Source: Branchiostoma belcheri (lineage: Eukaryota > Chordata > Leptocardii > Amphioxiformes > Branchiostomatidae). Taken from it: 64,000 bases of DNA. Location: contig NW_017802614.1 in assembly GCF_001625305.1 (NCBI RefSeq), forward strand, positions 725,920-789,919. The letters are read 5' to 3'. This document shows positions 10,701 through 24,600 of this stretch, piece after piece. Under the pieces are notes generated by a model. The model did no database searches, had not been told where the DNA came from, and saw nothing but the letters and a program-made list of their open reading frames with translations. The position numbers and the translations under genes are program-made. Positions within the stretch are counted from its first letter, which is position 1. Each line of letters opens with the position of its first letter.

Positions 10701-13700
10701 GGGCGCACGGAATCTACATCTAAAGTCTCCAGTGACGCGTTCGGTACAAACGGATTCGGAGTAACAATATTGGAGCTTTAGGGGCTTGGTGGAGGGATGG
10801 ATTGAAAAAAGGGATTTGTTGAAGAAAGTACGGTTGGGGCTAACGCGCGCGCAAATGATTTTTAGCGTGTGGAAGTGTGCAATGTGCTGTCAGGGGTGCG
10901 AATGTATCATGAATACTTGATAAAGGTACGAAAATATTCTCGCGTTTCCGTATTACAGTCAACAAACTGCTCAAATTATTCTTTGATATAGATTTTCAGA
11001 TACCAAATGCGATATACAAAGTAAAAACATTTAAAAGAAATAGGCTCATGCTTGCTTGAAAATGATTGCAAACTATACGTAAAGTATGAATGTATGTTAA
11101 TTAGCAACTTGATGTTCCAAAATGCAAAGATCATGATGATAGTTATCCAGAGTTAAGATGCATATTGTATACAACAATACGTTGTTATTCGAATAAATCT
11201 ACCATTATCATACAAAACTGGGAAGATTTTGCCAAAAGAATTGACTGTCGCGCAGAGATATATTGACATAATGCTTTACTTTAACATTCATCATTCACAA
11301 ACGCAAAGCCAATATCCTCAGTTTGCACATTTTGTGAGCAGTGACGCTGATCAAAATGCGTGAAAGAGATATTCCATTTGTATTGTTCGTACATATATCT
11401 ACTACAGCCTCGTAGCCAATAGCAACAGCGGAATTGGAAACCATGGTAGCTGATTGGTTGAGCGGGCCCCGTGCCTGATTTCAAGGCTGTGGCGGCCGGG
11501 TACATGAGTATGCGGCCTCCCCGTGACTGGAATACAGCAGGGCGGTATTAGTGGATAGGGTGGGATGTAGGTCACTCGTAACAGGCTCAACCACAAGCCA
11601 GATTCATATTGCAAAGCAAGAGGTGGAGGGCAGTACTTTGTATGTACATGTATTTGTAATGAGAGATAGACAAGGCCGAGGAGGGATTACGAAAATGATA
11701 AACAAAACAAGCTGAAGTGCAACAACAAACAGACAACATTCTGGAACTGCGACAATGAAGAATCTTGGTGACGGCCAACCCCAGTTTTAACTAAAATGTA
11801 GATGATGATGATGAAAGAAAACAAAATGTACAAGTACAAACATATCCCCACGGCTCTCTTCAATACATTCCTGACTGAATTCGAATAAGAACGTAAAGAA
11901 CTGCACACGGAATCTCCCAGTCATCTTTGATACCTGTATTAACCTGCACCATGTGATGCATACATGTCCACTAACCGCTTACCGCGGTTCCTTGACCGAG
12001 GCTGGTCTTGGGGGCGTCCTACATTTACAGCGGTACATAAAACATGTATCGTCTCTCCAATAGATATATTCTTTCAGAAAACACCTGCCATTGTCTAGCC
12101 TGTATGTGGCCTCGCCTGTTGCAAATGGTTATTTACAATCACAACAATAAATACGAATTGACTATCACATTTACAATGCCCCATCAAACCATTCATCAAC
12201 CTACATGTTTCCTGTTAGATACGTGAAATCAATATTATCTACTACAGTCTTCGCTAATATTTACTGGTGATACATCTGGACAACCTGGCCACTGTCACGA
12301 CCTTTGACGATATCGCGATGATCCCTTAAATTATTATTTTTTTCACGCAATCATTCGAGCATCAGTGCTAGCATGTTCTTAACTGCTATTTGTATGCTTA
12401 TACTTGAAAATACATGTGCATTTCTTCGTCTCCATCGCGCGAACATACACCCGAGTCGGTTGAACCCCTGTTGTCCATCACAGGTGTTATTTGCACGCAC
12501 CATACCATAGAAACTGGCGGACCGTTCCATATGTAACGTTAAGGCCAATCCCTGACCAGAACTGCCTGGGCTGAATCTCGTAGGTTCCGCTTGGTGAAAT
12601 GGCTGTAAACCAAACTGCGCTCGGGGTTTGCTGGGTAAGCGGCTCTCGGTGGGTGAGAGCACGTATATCTTATCTCAGCAGGTACAGACATACTTGTATT
12701 CCAGAGTTTGTCACGGGTTAAGAAATAGAACCAGTAATTGTAGGGTGACCAGCACTGGTCTTGAAGGTGAGAGTCAGAATTATGTCCGATGTATTAAAAT
12801 GTAAATCACAAAGTGTTGATAGGACAAACGCTTCCCAGAGGACACTGTTTGTTATAAAGACAAGTCATATGTATTTTTTCTTCATATTTCCCCTTTATAC
12901 GTGTGTTTTCCGCCGTTTACATCCCTTGTCATCTGGGACTGTTCACTATTTCTTCATCATCTTCCAGTCAGTTCAAATATAGTCCTCTAAATCAACACTT
13001 TTGCATTCCTTTTTTTGCGATTTGCCGTCTAGCTGTACCGAGATGATTTGAAACAGCAATGAGAATCGCCCTTCCGTGGACACAAATGACCACTGGTGAG
13101 AGACATAACTACAGGCAGACGACACGGAGGGGCAATCATTCTCGCACCGGGAGGTAAAGCCCTTACGGGTAGTATTTACGGCTCCGGCCATATCATGTCG
13201 TAAAGAAGCGGCCGTTTTTTTACGACAGCCACCTTGAAGTAAAACTACACATTTACGACAGGTTCTACAATACTGCTGGCGAACACTTTACGACTCTTTC
13301 AGCGATGTGGCAGACGGGCATTTTCTAGCCTATCGTGATACTTACAGTACATATGTCACATTTCGGTATTGACTAAACGAAACCAAGCGTATCCAAATAA
13401 CATCGGTTGTATGAGTAATCGTCTACGCACCTTCCAACAAATATATGTACAGCAAGTATGCTATCAGATACATGTATCACGCGCGAAGTCGATATTGTAC
13501 ACATGATACTACAAATTATCTGCTAGCCTATCTCGTTGGAATGTTTATTTCTTAGATGTTACTTGTGACGATTGAGAGTCTAAAGGTTGTACCTCAGAAC
13601 TGTTACTGAAGTTTACTACAGGGCCACTACCCCAATTTCCCACCATTGTATTTCTAACGCAAGCTTTTAGATTATACTTCACGACCTGGTACACACTTGC

Positions 13701-16700
13701 TTCTAATATTGTGCCCTCAAACAAGTGCAAGTAATTTATGGATATCGCCATAAGTAATTAAAACATCTATATAAAGGTGTAGCATACGAAATTTGGTGGC
13801 CAAGGACAGATCCAGATAAAAGGAAAAAGGCATGGCCTTATGTCTTACAAGGGATGAAGAAGATAAGTAAGTAATACGAAATTTTCTGTACGTTCATTTC
13901 TTCATACAAGCATTTCTGCAACATCTATGTACAAATTGTCATTCCGTGACACTCAGAACCCTGCAGGCGGCTGTCGGTAAGATCCGTGTGTTCTGATAGT
14001 CAATAAAGCAGAGTCTACTGCTAAACGTTAATGGGGTTGTCGCGATATGAAGTAAAGCTGCAATTCATGGCAGTCAATATGATTCAGGCTTTAAGAGATC
14101 CCGACACAGAACGTGAAGTCGGTAGTACGTACGATGTGCATTCTCCGTGTGCTGTTACTGTGTATTAAATAGAATAAAGCAGATATGTAGCGTATAGAGA
14201 ATTAAAATCAAATAGGCTATGAAGTCTACCCTGCCAGGGGACAGTTACCCTAGTTCCAGAAGCATACAGGATAGTTACTTCCAAATTTTGCAAGCTGGTT
14301 AAATGTAATATTCTGCGTCCTTTACTTGAATACTATTAAATCCCCATCAGTCACTGCCGTAAGAATCAGATGACTCTGCATTACTGTCAAGGTGTCGGAT
14401 CGCTGTATTGGTTTTATCGATCTGAAGCGTGGAGTGCGGTACAATTAACAAAATGATCACGTGAACTTGTTTTTACACACATATTAGAATGCCAACGCGC
14501 ATTACAAAGAGAAGAGAAATGGGTAAGAAGTGCCCTGAGTGACACTCAACTTCTATTTTCTTGAGATAGGTTTATTTGGCGCATTATAGATAAAGACAAA
14601 CAGTTGAGAATTTAATTTGTTCCCACTCTGACACGAAAGTAATCTGTGTGCTAAAATGTTTAGCTTAAAGCGTATGCAATTTTTGTGCGATTTGAACGCT
14701 TTGCGAACGTTAGTTAGAAAAGAAAATCCCCACCCACTAAGCGTTGAGCTGTCCTTATCTTTTGGTGGCTGCAAAAGACAGTATCAAATTGGCCAGGTAG
14801 AATCCATCTGCCACCCTATGGCTGGTGAAAAACAGATACCAGTACAAAAACGAAAGCCCGATGAAAACGCATAAAACACGCTAAAGCCTAAACCTCCTCT
14901 GCTTGGAGAGAAGAGCTGCCCGGCATCTCTGAGTTGGACGTAAGTCGATCAAACTCGCCGGGCAGCAGAGCGCGGGGGCACCCGGTGGGACAACACAGAG
15001 GCACGGGGATTTACCTCCTCATCCACTCCAACTATACAGGTCTTCAAGAAGCTGTTTTACCGGAGGAAATCAATCTTGCGGAAAGAGATGGATACGTGGT
15101 GTCATTCTGAAACATGTTCCTGACATAGATGGGTTGCTTGGGTTTTACACAAGGCTTAGCGCTACGCCTGGTGAACTTACTCTGCCGTTGAAGGTTACTG
15201 TAATAGTGAAGTTGGCTTGATTTCAAGCAAGACGATCTTAAAATGTGTCGGTAACGTGAAAGCAGATGCTTAGCAAAGATGTTAAACCTTAAAAGATTGC
15301 CCAGTGGATATTTTACACAGAGGACAGTAGGGTCATCTTACAACCGCAAGAAAACTACGAGAGCTAAGAGAGATTGGGCCCGAGAGATAGTAAGATACAA
15401 GACGCAGTGAACATACATGTAAATTGAAGAAAAACTGATTGCAACTACAGGACGTTTCAACAGCTGCAGATGCAGTACCAGTAGCTAATAATGATCTCTG
15501 CTAAAAAAGGAGAGAATTATTAACGAGTTTACATATCATATAACAGCAACGTCAATGAAATTTGAAAATCCGGCCGGGCAACATGTCACCATCTCTCTTC
15601 CTCCAACATCATACGTGTTGGGAATGCGGAAAGTGATGAGAAGATGGCTACATTTTAAACTTAGAAATCCACGGAGGATGACAGCGGGTGACCCTTTAGC
15701 CCTGGTGGCAGCTGCAGACAAACTTTGACCAGTGCAGTAAGTTTCACACCTCCCCCGGAATCTCTGCCCGCTCCCGGTCCGGCGCTCCACCGCGGATCCG
15801 CTGGATTGATGACACGCGGAAGAGAGATTTACAGTCGACCCGGAGACTGGAGCGATAACTCGGGAAAAACAGATGATGCCAAGAGCTTTGCCGGGCATTA
15901 TCGAGAGATGGTGCTATCAGTTAGGGGATTTTCCCGGCAGAGGAGCAAATCCGTTTGCCGTGAATTCGGGTAGTGTCCGAAAATTCCGTCACTTCTTCAA
16001 CTGGGAATGGGCTTACGTTATATTAGGCATTAGGTTGTGTTAGGATGTGAAGACGACTTTGGGGTGGGATAGATGCTTAGCAACTGCCATTGGAGAGCTG
16101 TGATGGAAACTACGTGGCCGACGTCCTTATCTTGGATCCAACAAAAGGTAGATAGATGGTATAGCGCTTCGATCGTGAGTTAGAGGCTTGTGAGGCGGTA
16201 AAGTACTTGCAAGGCACGGGGCCGTACGTTAAGCTAGGTAAGGTAAATGTAATAAAAACAAGATAAAAATCTATGATTCCCTTGCCTATCAACTAGGCAC
16301 TACGAACAACATTGAAATAGTGGAAAGATAGCAGTGTTAAAATAAAATTGATACAAGACATATCAAAGGAGTACGTAGCCGGAAAAACAGCCGTGCATGA
16401 GTTCAGTGCGCCTGTGATGTATGAAGGTTTCTGGGCTGTAATCTGCTGTGGTGCCAGCAGTCGCCCCGCAATATAAGGCCAAGGTAGTTTTGCCCCATTA
16501 CCGCTTTAGCCAACTGAATGTACGCCGCGCGGTATTCTTCATGTGTGTTGTGATTCTTTGCTTTTGTTTTGAAGGCAAGACATCGTACGCTTGTCTGCGT
16601 CTGAACGACTAACCTGATTTAATTTTTTTATTTCTGATGCATTTTCTGATGAATCAAACTAACTCTCGTTTCAGTCTGTATCGCTTGATATGACCAGAAG

Positions 16701-18390
16701 GTTTAAACCTTCATTATGAGACAGAACTGGCGGAGACAATACGAACACCGCGGTGTACTGTGTGCGCTTTTCCTGCTCGACCGTGCACCCTCTGCCGTTG
16801 CCGCGTGTCGTTCCTGAAAAGCTAATTCCCGACAAGTTGTTGAGTTAAACGCCCGGCAGCCCCGCGATGTGCCATCCATCTCTGCCAGCTGCGCCCTGCT
16901 ATCTTGGCGCCTAATTTGTACCGCCAAATGCAATCAGAAGCTCTCCGTGGAAAACGGCAAATCTCCTACATTTATCAAACTTTGATGATTCTGGTTGGGA
17001 GTGCGCGAGGTGAGGAACCCGGCGGATCTCCTCAAGGTTGAAGCAGACGATAAAAGAGAAGGGAGGTCAGAGAGCGATAAGCCGTCTCACGGCCATCTCA
17101 CAAGCTATTTAATTGGATTTTGATAAAAATTCACTTCTTCAAAGCTCCGATCAAGTTGGAAAACGGGAATGCTCATAAGGCGGTTTGCCAGGTAATACAT
17201 TCTCTTCCGTGCCTCCTGGTGTTCACTGTGTCTACGTTGTCCATGGGAAATGTAGGAAACTTGCACATTAAACAGAGCCCATGTATACGCGAAACAGTAT
17301 GTAACTGTAATGCAGAAATATTTTTGATCAGGTCGAACGAAGACACTAGAGCTCATCATACAAAATGCATCACCACGCCGACTTACCGACCACGACTGTA
17401 TACGGTTGGAAGTACAATTCACCACAGTCGACATTAGAAACCATCGCAAAAGGGCGAGATATTAAATTTCGGTGTCAGTGTTCCTCAAATGTAGCGTCAC
17501 CCCTTTCCATGGTGATCCATCAGAAGGTACATCAGTCCATCGTACGGCGGTGCGGGGAATACTAATGATTCCAAGAGCGTGTATGGTATACACGTGCCAG
17601 GATATAGATTTCCCATCACACAGTCCCAATAGGCAGAATATGTGATAGGAATTTCCAGTAAATGGTGAATTTTAAAACGCCATGCATAAAACCAGAGGCA
17701 CGGTGGTCGGCTGTAGTGGGAGGGAAGCCAAGTGCCCCTGCAATATAAATCTAAACGCTGCCCTGGCCAGTCATTTCCAACTCCAGTGTGGTCCAGTGTC
17801 AGTGTATAGAACGTTTTGCCAAAACAAATGACAACCGATAGCACCAAATTGTACCAAAATCTGACCAAATCATTTATCATAGCCGATACCTCTAGATCTA
17901 GTAACGTTCTGACACGAATGACAAGAATCTTTTATCAGATACGTACACCGCATGTATATATCATAGATAACACATTATCACCTATGCAATGTTCACTGTA
18001 CGTGTACAAGAAAACGGAAAAATACATTCCTTATAGATATGCATCAATATCTTTAATATTGACCTTAGCCATTGTTACATCAGATATGATCAACATATTT
18101 TCCGTGCCCGTCTGCGAGGCGTTAGTCTCCACGAGGTGGCACCTCCGTCTCACAGATTCATCTTATCGATCTGCCCTTCTTCGACTTTCCCGAGAAGATT
18201 CTTTTAGTATTGAACCGTAGCGCTTCTAACCATCAACTCTAAGGTAGAGGGATCAACGTAACTTTCGCAGCTCTACTGTTACTTTCTGGACCACCAGAGC
18301 TGTGTAGTTTCATTATCAGTCTTGTTCGTTTCGTGTGTTCAGTTATTCATTTTTAAATAACCTATCGTATCCTTCCTTACGAATCATGCA
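7800..18390. other. Gene-poor region with GC-rich islands
   Basis: No spliced gene is recognisable on either strand in about 10.6 kb. GC-richer, CpG-containing islands stand out from AT-rich DNA at about 8100-8510, 9830-10130, 10470-10700, 12340-12660, 14880-15020, 15540-15980 and 16380-17110. Their longer open frames (for example minus 8093-8506, minus 15536-15898) show no domain pattern and no splice-site context. They could be conserved regulatory elements, diverged first exons or old repeats; sequence alone does not decide. The rest is AT-rich unique sequence. Confidence 0.45.
9917..9930. promoter_or_regulatory. TCTCGCGAGA palindrome in a GC island
   Basis: TCTCTCGCGAGAGA is a perfect 14-bp palindrome containing TCTCGCGAGA, a core promoter element known from CpG-island promoters in animals. 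It sits inside the GC-rich island at 9830-10130. No gene start can be tied to it. Confidence 0.3.
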
Positions 18391-18396
18391 TTTATT
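18391..18396 (-). terminator. Candidate TRIP4 poly(A) signal
   Basis: TTTATT on the plus strand is AATAAA on the minus strand, about 277 bases after the TRIP4 stop codon. It is the nearest good signal I found downstream of the last exon. Confidence 0.4.
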
Positions 18397-18672
18397 AAAC
18401 CTTAATTCAACTGAGGAACGTGAGCAGATGTGTGGCCTCAGGTTATAACTGCATTTCAAACGGTTTGAATTTCTAGAACTCACATTAAGGTGGAGTATGC
18501 CATAGTTTCTTGGCTGCACTTCGAATTCCTTTCAGCAACAAATACGCAAACACAATGTGATGAAGCACAGTGTGGGAATGCATGCAGTATCTTCCACATA
18601 GCTTCTGTGGATTACTGTGTAACTGTGACCATGTCCATGTTGACAAGAGGCAGGTGGCCCATGATGGCAGTT

Positions 18673-21600
18673 TTAGAAGCCCTTCCTGCTGACCGGCCTC
18701 AGCCCCTTCTTGGCTGCCTTGTGAGTGGTGGGGTCCAGCCTCCCTGTGGCAGCAACACAGTTGTCGTGTAAAACAACACTCAACATCAAACTGCAAACTA
18801 CAGCAGATATAGAGTCATCATCAAACTATAAACTACAGTAAACAATGGAATGAATGGAATTATAAAGAGACTAGGCTAGAAATTAGAATTTAACCAAGTA
18901 TGGAGAAGAGAAAAATAAAACAACTTAATAACCCTAACAAAAAAGGCCACAGTGCCACACTAGCAGGCGTATCACAGATAACCTTTATGTACATTCATGC
19001 CCTACCGGGCTAAGTACAGGTAAACAGATGCAAAGGTATATACATGTGTGCCAACAGGACTACTGATGACTACTGATACTAATCTATCATCATACACTGC
19101 TTTAATACAGAACAACATTAGCTCTAAATTACAATCCTAGTTGTTGCCAAGAAACTTGCACAAAGCTCTTGTCTTGACAAGTACTTAGTACTACTCTAGT
19201 GAGGAGAATGACACTGGCACAGCCATGTTCACACAGGTGACACCCAGGGCCATGAGGGAAGAACTAAGCAGGGACTAGCTGCGGTTAGCTGCCAGAATCT
19301 TTACTCCCACTGATTGAGCCTCACTAATGACAGCTTCCCAATTTGACAGGGTGGGCTGGCGGCCTGCCAGATTAGGTAAACACACCAGTGGTGTTAGCTA
19401 GCTGTGGTGAACCTTAAGGCTATATGGGGAATCTCGAGGTTTTGGCATTGAGGGTCATTGACTGCTGTGGAAAACAAGATAATATTACTGTATCACAAGA
19501 GACTTCTCTTTTTTTTTAAACAGTGTTAGATATCTGTCAATGGTAATGGTTTTACTGATGACACTTATTTCATGATTTTCATCAGCACATTCATACCAAG
19601 ACAAGGCCGGTATGGAAATGAAGGCCACACAGATATGAGCATTGTTATGTGTCATGGATGAAAAAATTGAAAAGTATGTCAGGGTCACATGGTACATCTT
19701 AATTAGTAAGTGCTCAAAATCAGTCATTTCGTTATTGTAGGGACTACTATCATCTGAACCTAGTTATCTCCTGGTGGCCCAAAATGTAACCAATAGGTCA
19801 AGACGAAACTTAATATCATTACAATCTTCTTGAATTATGCTGTTCAAAACAAAACAAAAAATGCTGTTCAAAAACAAAACAAAAAAAAACACACACACAC
19901 AGAAACTGGAAAACATAACCTTCTTAATGAAGGTAATGAAAGTTAAAGCACCCTCAGTAACTACTATAAACATCGCACACATAGTGCTGGCATCCTGGAG
20001 CTTGAGAACGGGAATACTAAAGTACTTTTCCGCCAACACATACCTTTCTGCTGCTAGGTAAGATGGCAATATACTGGCATTTACTGATACAGCAGCATTT
20101 CATACATATTATACAGCACAGCATCATGATTTGTAACACTAAGACACCCCATGTGATGTGGGGCTAAACATTTGACAAGGGTTTGTGTAATTAATGCAGG
20201 GAAACAAATAGAAGGATTATCTTGACAGACTGTGCAATTTTCAGGTGGAGGCAATTCAATCTAATTCAATAAATCTTGACAAATGGAGTGTGCATTATTC
20301 AACCTTCCTTGTGGTACGTTCGGGGGATAGCACTGTCAATGTAATACTTTAAAACATCATTTATGCCTTTGACATTCAGCGTTTTATCGACGTAGCCCAG
20401 CCCCTTATGCCGTGACCTTGAGAGAACACACACACGCCGCCTCGGGCAGCGCAGCAAATCCTCCCCGCCTGTCCGCCCTTACCCTTCACTCTCCGTCCCT
20501 CCAGATCTGCTTTCCATACGGATTTACAACCGGAGGAGAAATGTCTTTATTTTGCTGAGCCTCCGTGGATGCGGCAGGCAAGCCCCCGTACACGCACGCA
20601 TGTTCCACAGAGATGGTATCTCCCCCATGTCCAACAAAGATAAATGATAACTACGGTAAACTCAAACGTTCCTCATGCATCTTAACCACCCACAGATAAA
20701 GCCAAGTCCGAGTTTGAATGTAAATCTTACCAACTGTCCAAGTATATATTTAACAATAGGGACACATACAGGTGACTTATAACCATCCACAACATGTGGA
20801 ATATGTCAGGAATTGTGCCATATTAAATCATTTGGCTTCTTGCCATGAATAATATTGCTGTAAAAGGTGAGATGAAGCAGTCTGGTAGTAGATATTTTAT
20901 CTGCTACTCCCTGAAGACTGCATACATGTATGTGTCATCCAAGCAGATGTAGTGTCCAGCTCAGTGTTTTTTCACAGATCTTTGTGATGGTAGTACATTT
21001 TTGTACTAGGTTTGTGTACTATAACCACCTTGAACAAACTTAGGCAATTTAGGGAAGGCAGATTTGTGTCTTTCCTTGTCGGAGTAGTGTATGTTTGAAT
21101 TGTAGGAAACAAACAATAAACAAGAAGTAACAATGCCTGACTTCAGTACCATGTGTATCCTCAGTACCATGTGTAGCATGTGTAGGGGGTACAGACAGGA
21201 AATATGCAGCAGCTAAAATATACCTTCTCAGTCATAACCACTCTTTAAGGATGATCAATATTTTAAGACTTGTGCACCATCCCAATATTATCATCTTCTC
21301 TTTACAAGACCACATAAATACTGCACATTAACTACAATCTTTGTTTTTAAGCTCCTCTAAATGTTTTAGGCACAGTTGCAGAGTATATTTCTTTTTCTGT
21401 GCAATCTAGCAATTTGGCTAGATTATTCAAATACATCAAAAGATAATAAAAACATTTTTAAAAATCCATGACACCTTTGCATAATACCCAAATTCAGCCA
21501 ACCAAAAGTGTAAACAAAAGAAACACTACTTTCCTGTCATCCAACACTGTGTGAAGCATATATAAATTATGCAAAAGCATGCACACACTTTTCATTAAAT

Positions 21601-24600
21601 AATTGCACTGTGACATTTGCCTTTACCGGGTCTTACGGATTGCGTCTCCCATCCATTTCTACTGTCTGTCAGCGGGATGAGATTACAATGAAGACATATT
21701 CTCAACAGCTGATTGCTTGGTGTAATGGAAATCCTGATGTTGACTGTGATATTAAGCCATGTATGTCCCCTCCAGTGTAGGCAATATAGCGAGATGCAGC
21801 GCTATCAACGAGCTGTGAGCGCGGGCATCCATCTTCATGTTCTATTTCCTTCATCAGTAGGGGTTGGGAACCTCTCCGCTACTGAAATCTACAATCACTG
21901 GCGGCCCCGCAAGCCTGCACAAGCAGCTCTAATCAGTGTGGGATGAACAGGGACGGTCCCGGGGGAACGGTGACCTTGTCTGTCCTTCACCCGCTTTTGT
22001 CAGCGAGAGGAAGGGGAGGATCAGTACTAACTAATCCTGGAGCGGGGTGGCCCTGGGAAAACATCATGCAGTACAAGAGTGCCTCCTATCTCCCTTTGTA
22101 AGTACTGCATGACGCAACTCAAATTTTGTGCAAGTTTTGCTTGGTCAACAATTTGTAACCGTCTGAAACCATTAAAAAGGGCAAGCGAGCAATCATGCAA
22201 GCCAGCAAGCAAGCATTTACCTGAATTTACCTGGTAAATGCTTGCTTGCTGGCTTGCATGATTGCCTTTACCGGGTCTTACGGATTGCGTCTCCCATCAA
22301 GCGAGCGAGGAAGCAAGCAAGCAAGGAAGCAAACAAACAAACAAACAAACAAACAAACACTACTAGAATCTAAGTTGTAAGTCCTGTGTACTTACAGATT
22401 TTGTGCTTGCCCTTGATGGGAAACTTGATGATGAGGTCCTGGAAGTTCTCACAGATAAACACAAAGTCTGAGCCTGACTCCCCATCTGGGTACTGCAACA
22501 GGAGACAACAACAACCCATCAGCTTTCAGGTCTTTTTTTTTTACCCCATGTGCTCTATTCATAAACATGTGTCATACATCCTATTTGCTAAAGGGACCAA
22601 TATGAACAATAAAAGTCTTCATAGTTGGAGTATATTAAACTATATATATCATGGACTAATATTGGAAGGTAAAATGGTGCTTGACCACTCCTATGGAGGT
22701 TGAAAAAAGTTGCCTGCTGACTGCCATACCTGTTCCCTGTACTCCTCCTGAGGTAACACATCAGCCACATCCACACACCCCAACAGACATGCCACGGGGT
22801 AGTCCTTAGGGAACTGGAGATCAGGTTCTGGAAACAAAAACATGTAAAAAATTGTATCACAGAGTTTCACCAGGACATGGAAAGTGTTGGCTGATCTTGA
22901 CAAACTTATCTACAAGTGGATTAGCATTGTTTGTGATGTTCAGGTCCAGGTCCAAAGCTTGCAGAACATTGACAGATGAAGACTCTTGGACTAGATTTAG
23001 TCTGGGTAAACAGCCCAACATATGCTTCCAGTACCAGAGCTATCAACCAAGGATGGAAGTGTTCAGAAACTCATTTTTTCCTAGAACTATTGTAGGGTGG
23101 ATCTCACTGCCACCAAGTACAGTGGGTGCATTATCACTAGTTAGCTTTAAACAATGTAAAGCTGGTGTGTTACACCAAAGGGTTGCTATGCCAGCTATAC
23201 AAATACAGAACATGATAATGATGATAAAGAAGGAGGCAGGGTACCGTTTGCGATGATACGATGAGCGTTCTCCACCTCGGCCACCTCCTCCTGGGACGGC
23301 TGTTTACTGGCCGCTGCTATCCACAGTCTGCCGCGGTGTGGGGAGTACCAGGTTCGTCCTTCATGTCTGGGTAGGTACACACAAGTCACAACAGTCAGCT
23401 TTAGATAGAACATAGACAGGGTTCTCACCATTTTCCAACACACGTGTAAAGTCACACATTGAGTCCCAAAGACATGACCACAGTAGGGGTCCAGTTTTTA
23501 AAAAAAAGAAGTCATTAAGCCTCTGAGATACTATTTCCTGCTTATTGAGGGACAAATTACTTGGTTACAGCCATATTCTAAAGTCAAATCTTAAAAAATC
23601 TTTCTAAAGATTTATGAAGGGTCACAGTGTTCTCCCCTAAAAAAGCTCCTACTATAGTTGAAAGACAGTGTAGGGGGCTAAATCACAGCAAAGGAGAATC
23701 AACACACATATACATGTACATTGTATATCTGTTACATACATTCTTAGCAATAATAACATTCTTCACTTTACTTATCTCCTCAGGCTCTGTTCCTTACTTT
23801 TTGATCCCGAGGACCAGTAGTGAAGCCCATGGCTGGTGCATACTGAGACACATGCCGTCATCTCTCATCTCCTGCAGCTCCCTGTCCTGGATCCTCATGT
23901 TGGTTCTGTGTTTCTCCCTGTCCTCAGCCTGCACACCCAGCGGGGCAGGGGGTCTCTTCCCTGCTGATTCAGCTGCTGGTACAAACTAGGGAACAAGGTA
24001 GCAAAATATACTGTTAATTCGTGGTAGCAAATTTTGCACGCTGAAATAAAAAAGGACATGTTTGTAGAACTATATGTTCGCAGTGGGGGTAGGTGCAGAA
24101 GAAAGAAAGTTGGCAAACTATTTGCAGTAATGATAAATTTGCGGTACAGAAGTGACCGCAAAAAACGTGAATAGAAAGTACTGCGAATATACAGTGATTT
24201 ACTGTACATTCTTTAAAACTGGATCATAATCTAGAAAGTCATTGTTAATAGAAGTCATTTGAAGACAGCGGAAAAACATCTAGACTTTATCTGACTTGCA
24301 AAATGACAAACAAGACCTCTACTTGTGCATGTACTAGTGCTAGTAGAATGCTTGCCAACTGGTCTCACCTTTGGAGGTTGTATTCTGATGTTAGGGTTGA
24401 CAATGCCACTGTGCCCCTCCTGTGTTCCACCACCCTTTCCTTTCCTGTTCACCCCAAAGTTAGTTCTCTGTACAACCTCGTCCTGCCTGTTGTACACGTC
24501 AACAACCGAGTCATCCTCGATAACCCTTCGTCCAGCAAAGTCCAGCGTGACTTTCCTGTTCAAACGTGAACCAAACCGCTGGTCGCGAAGCTCGTCTTCC

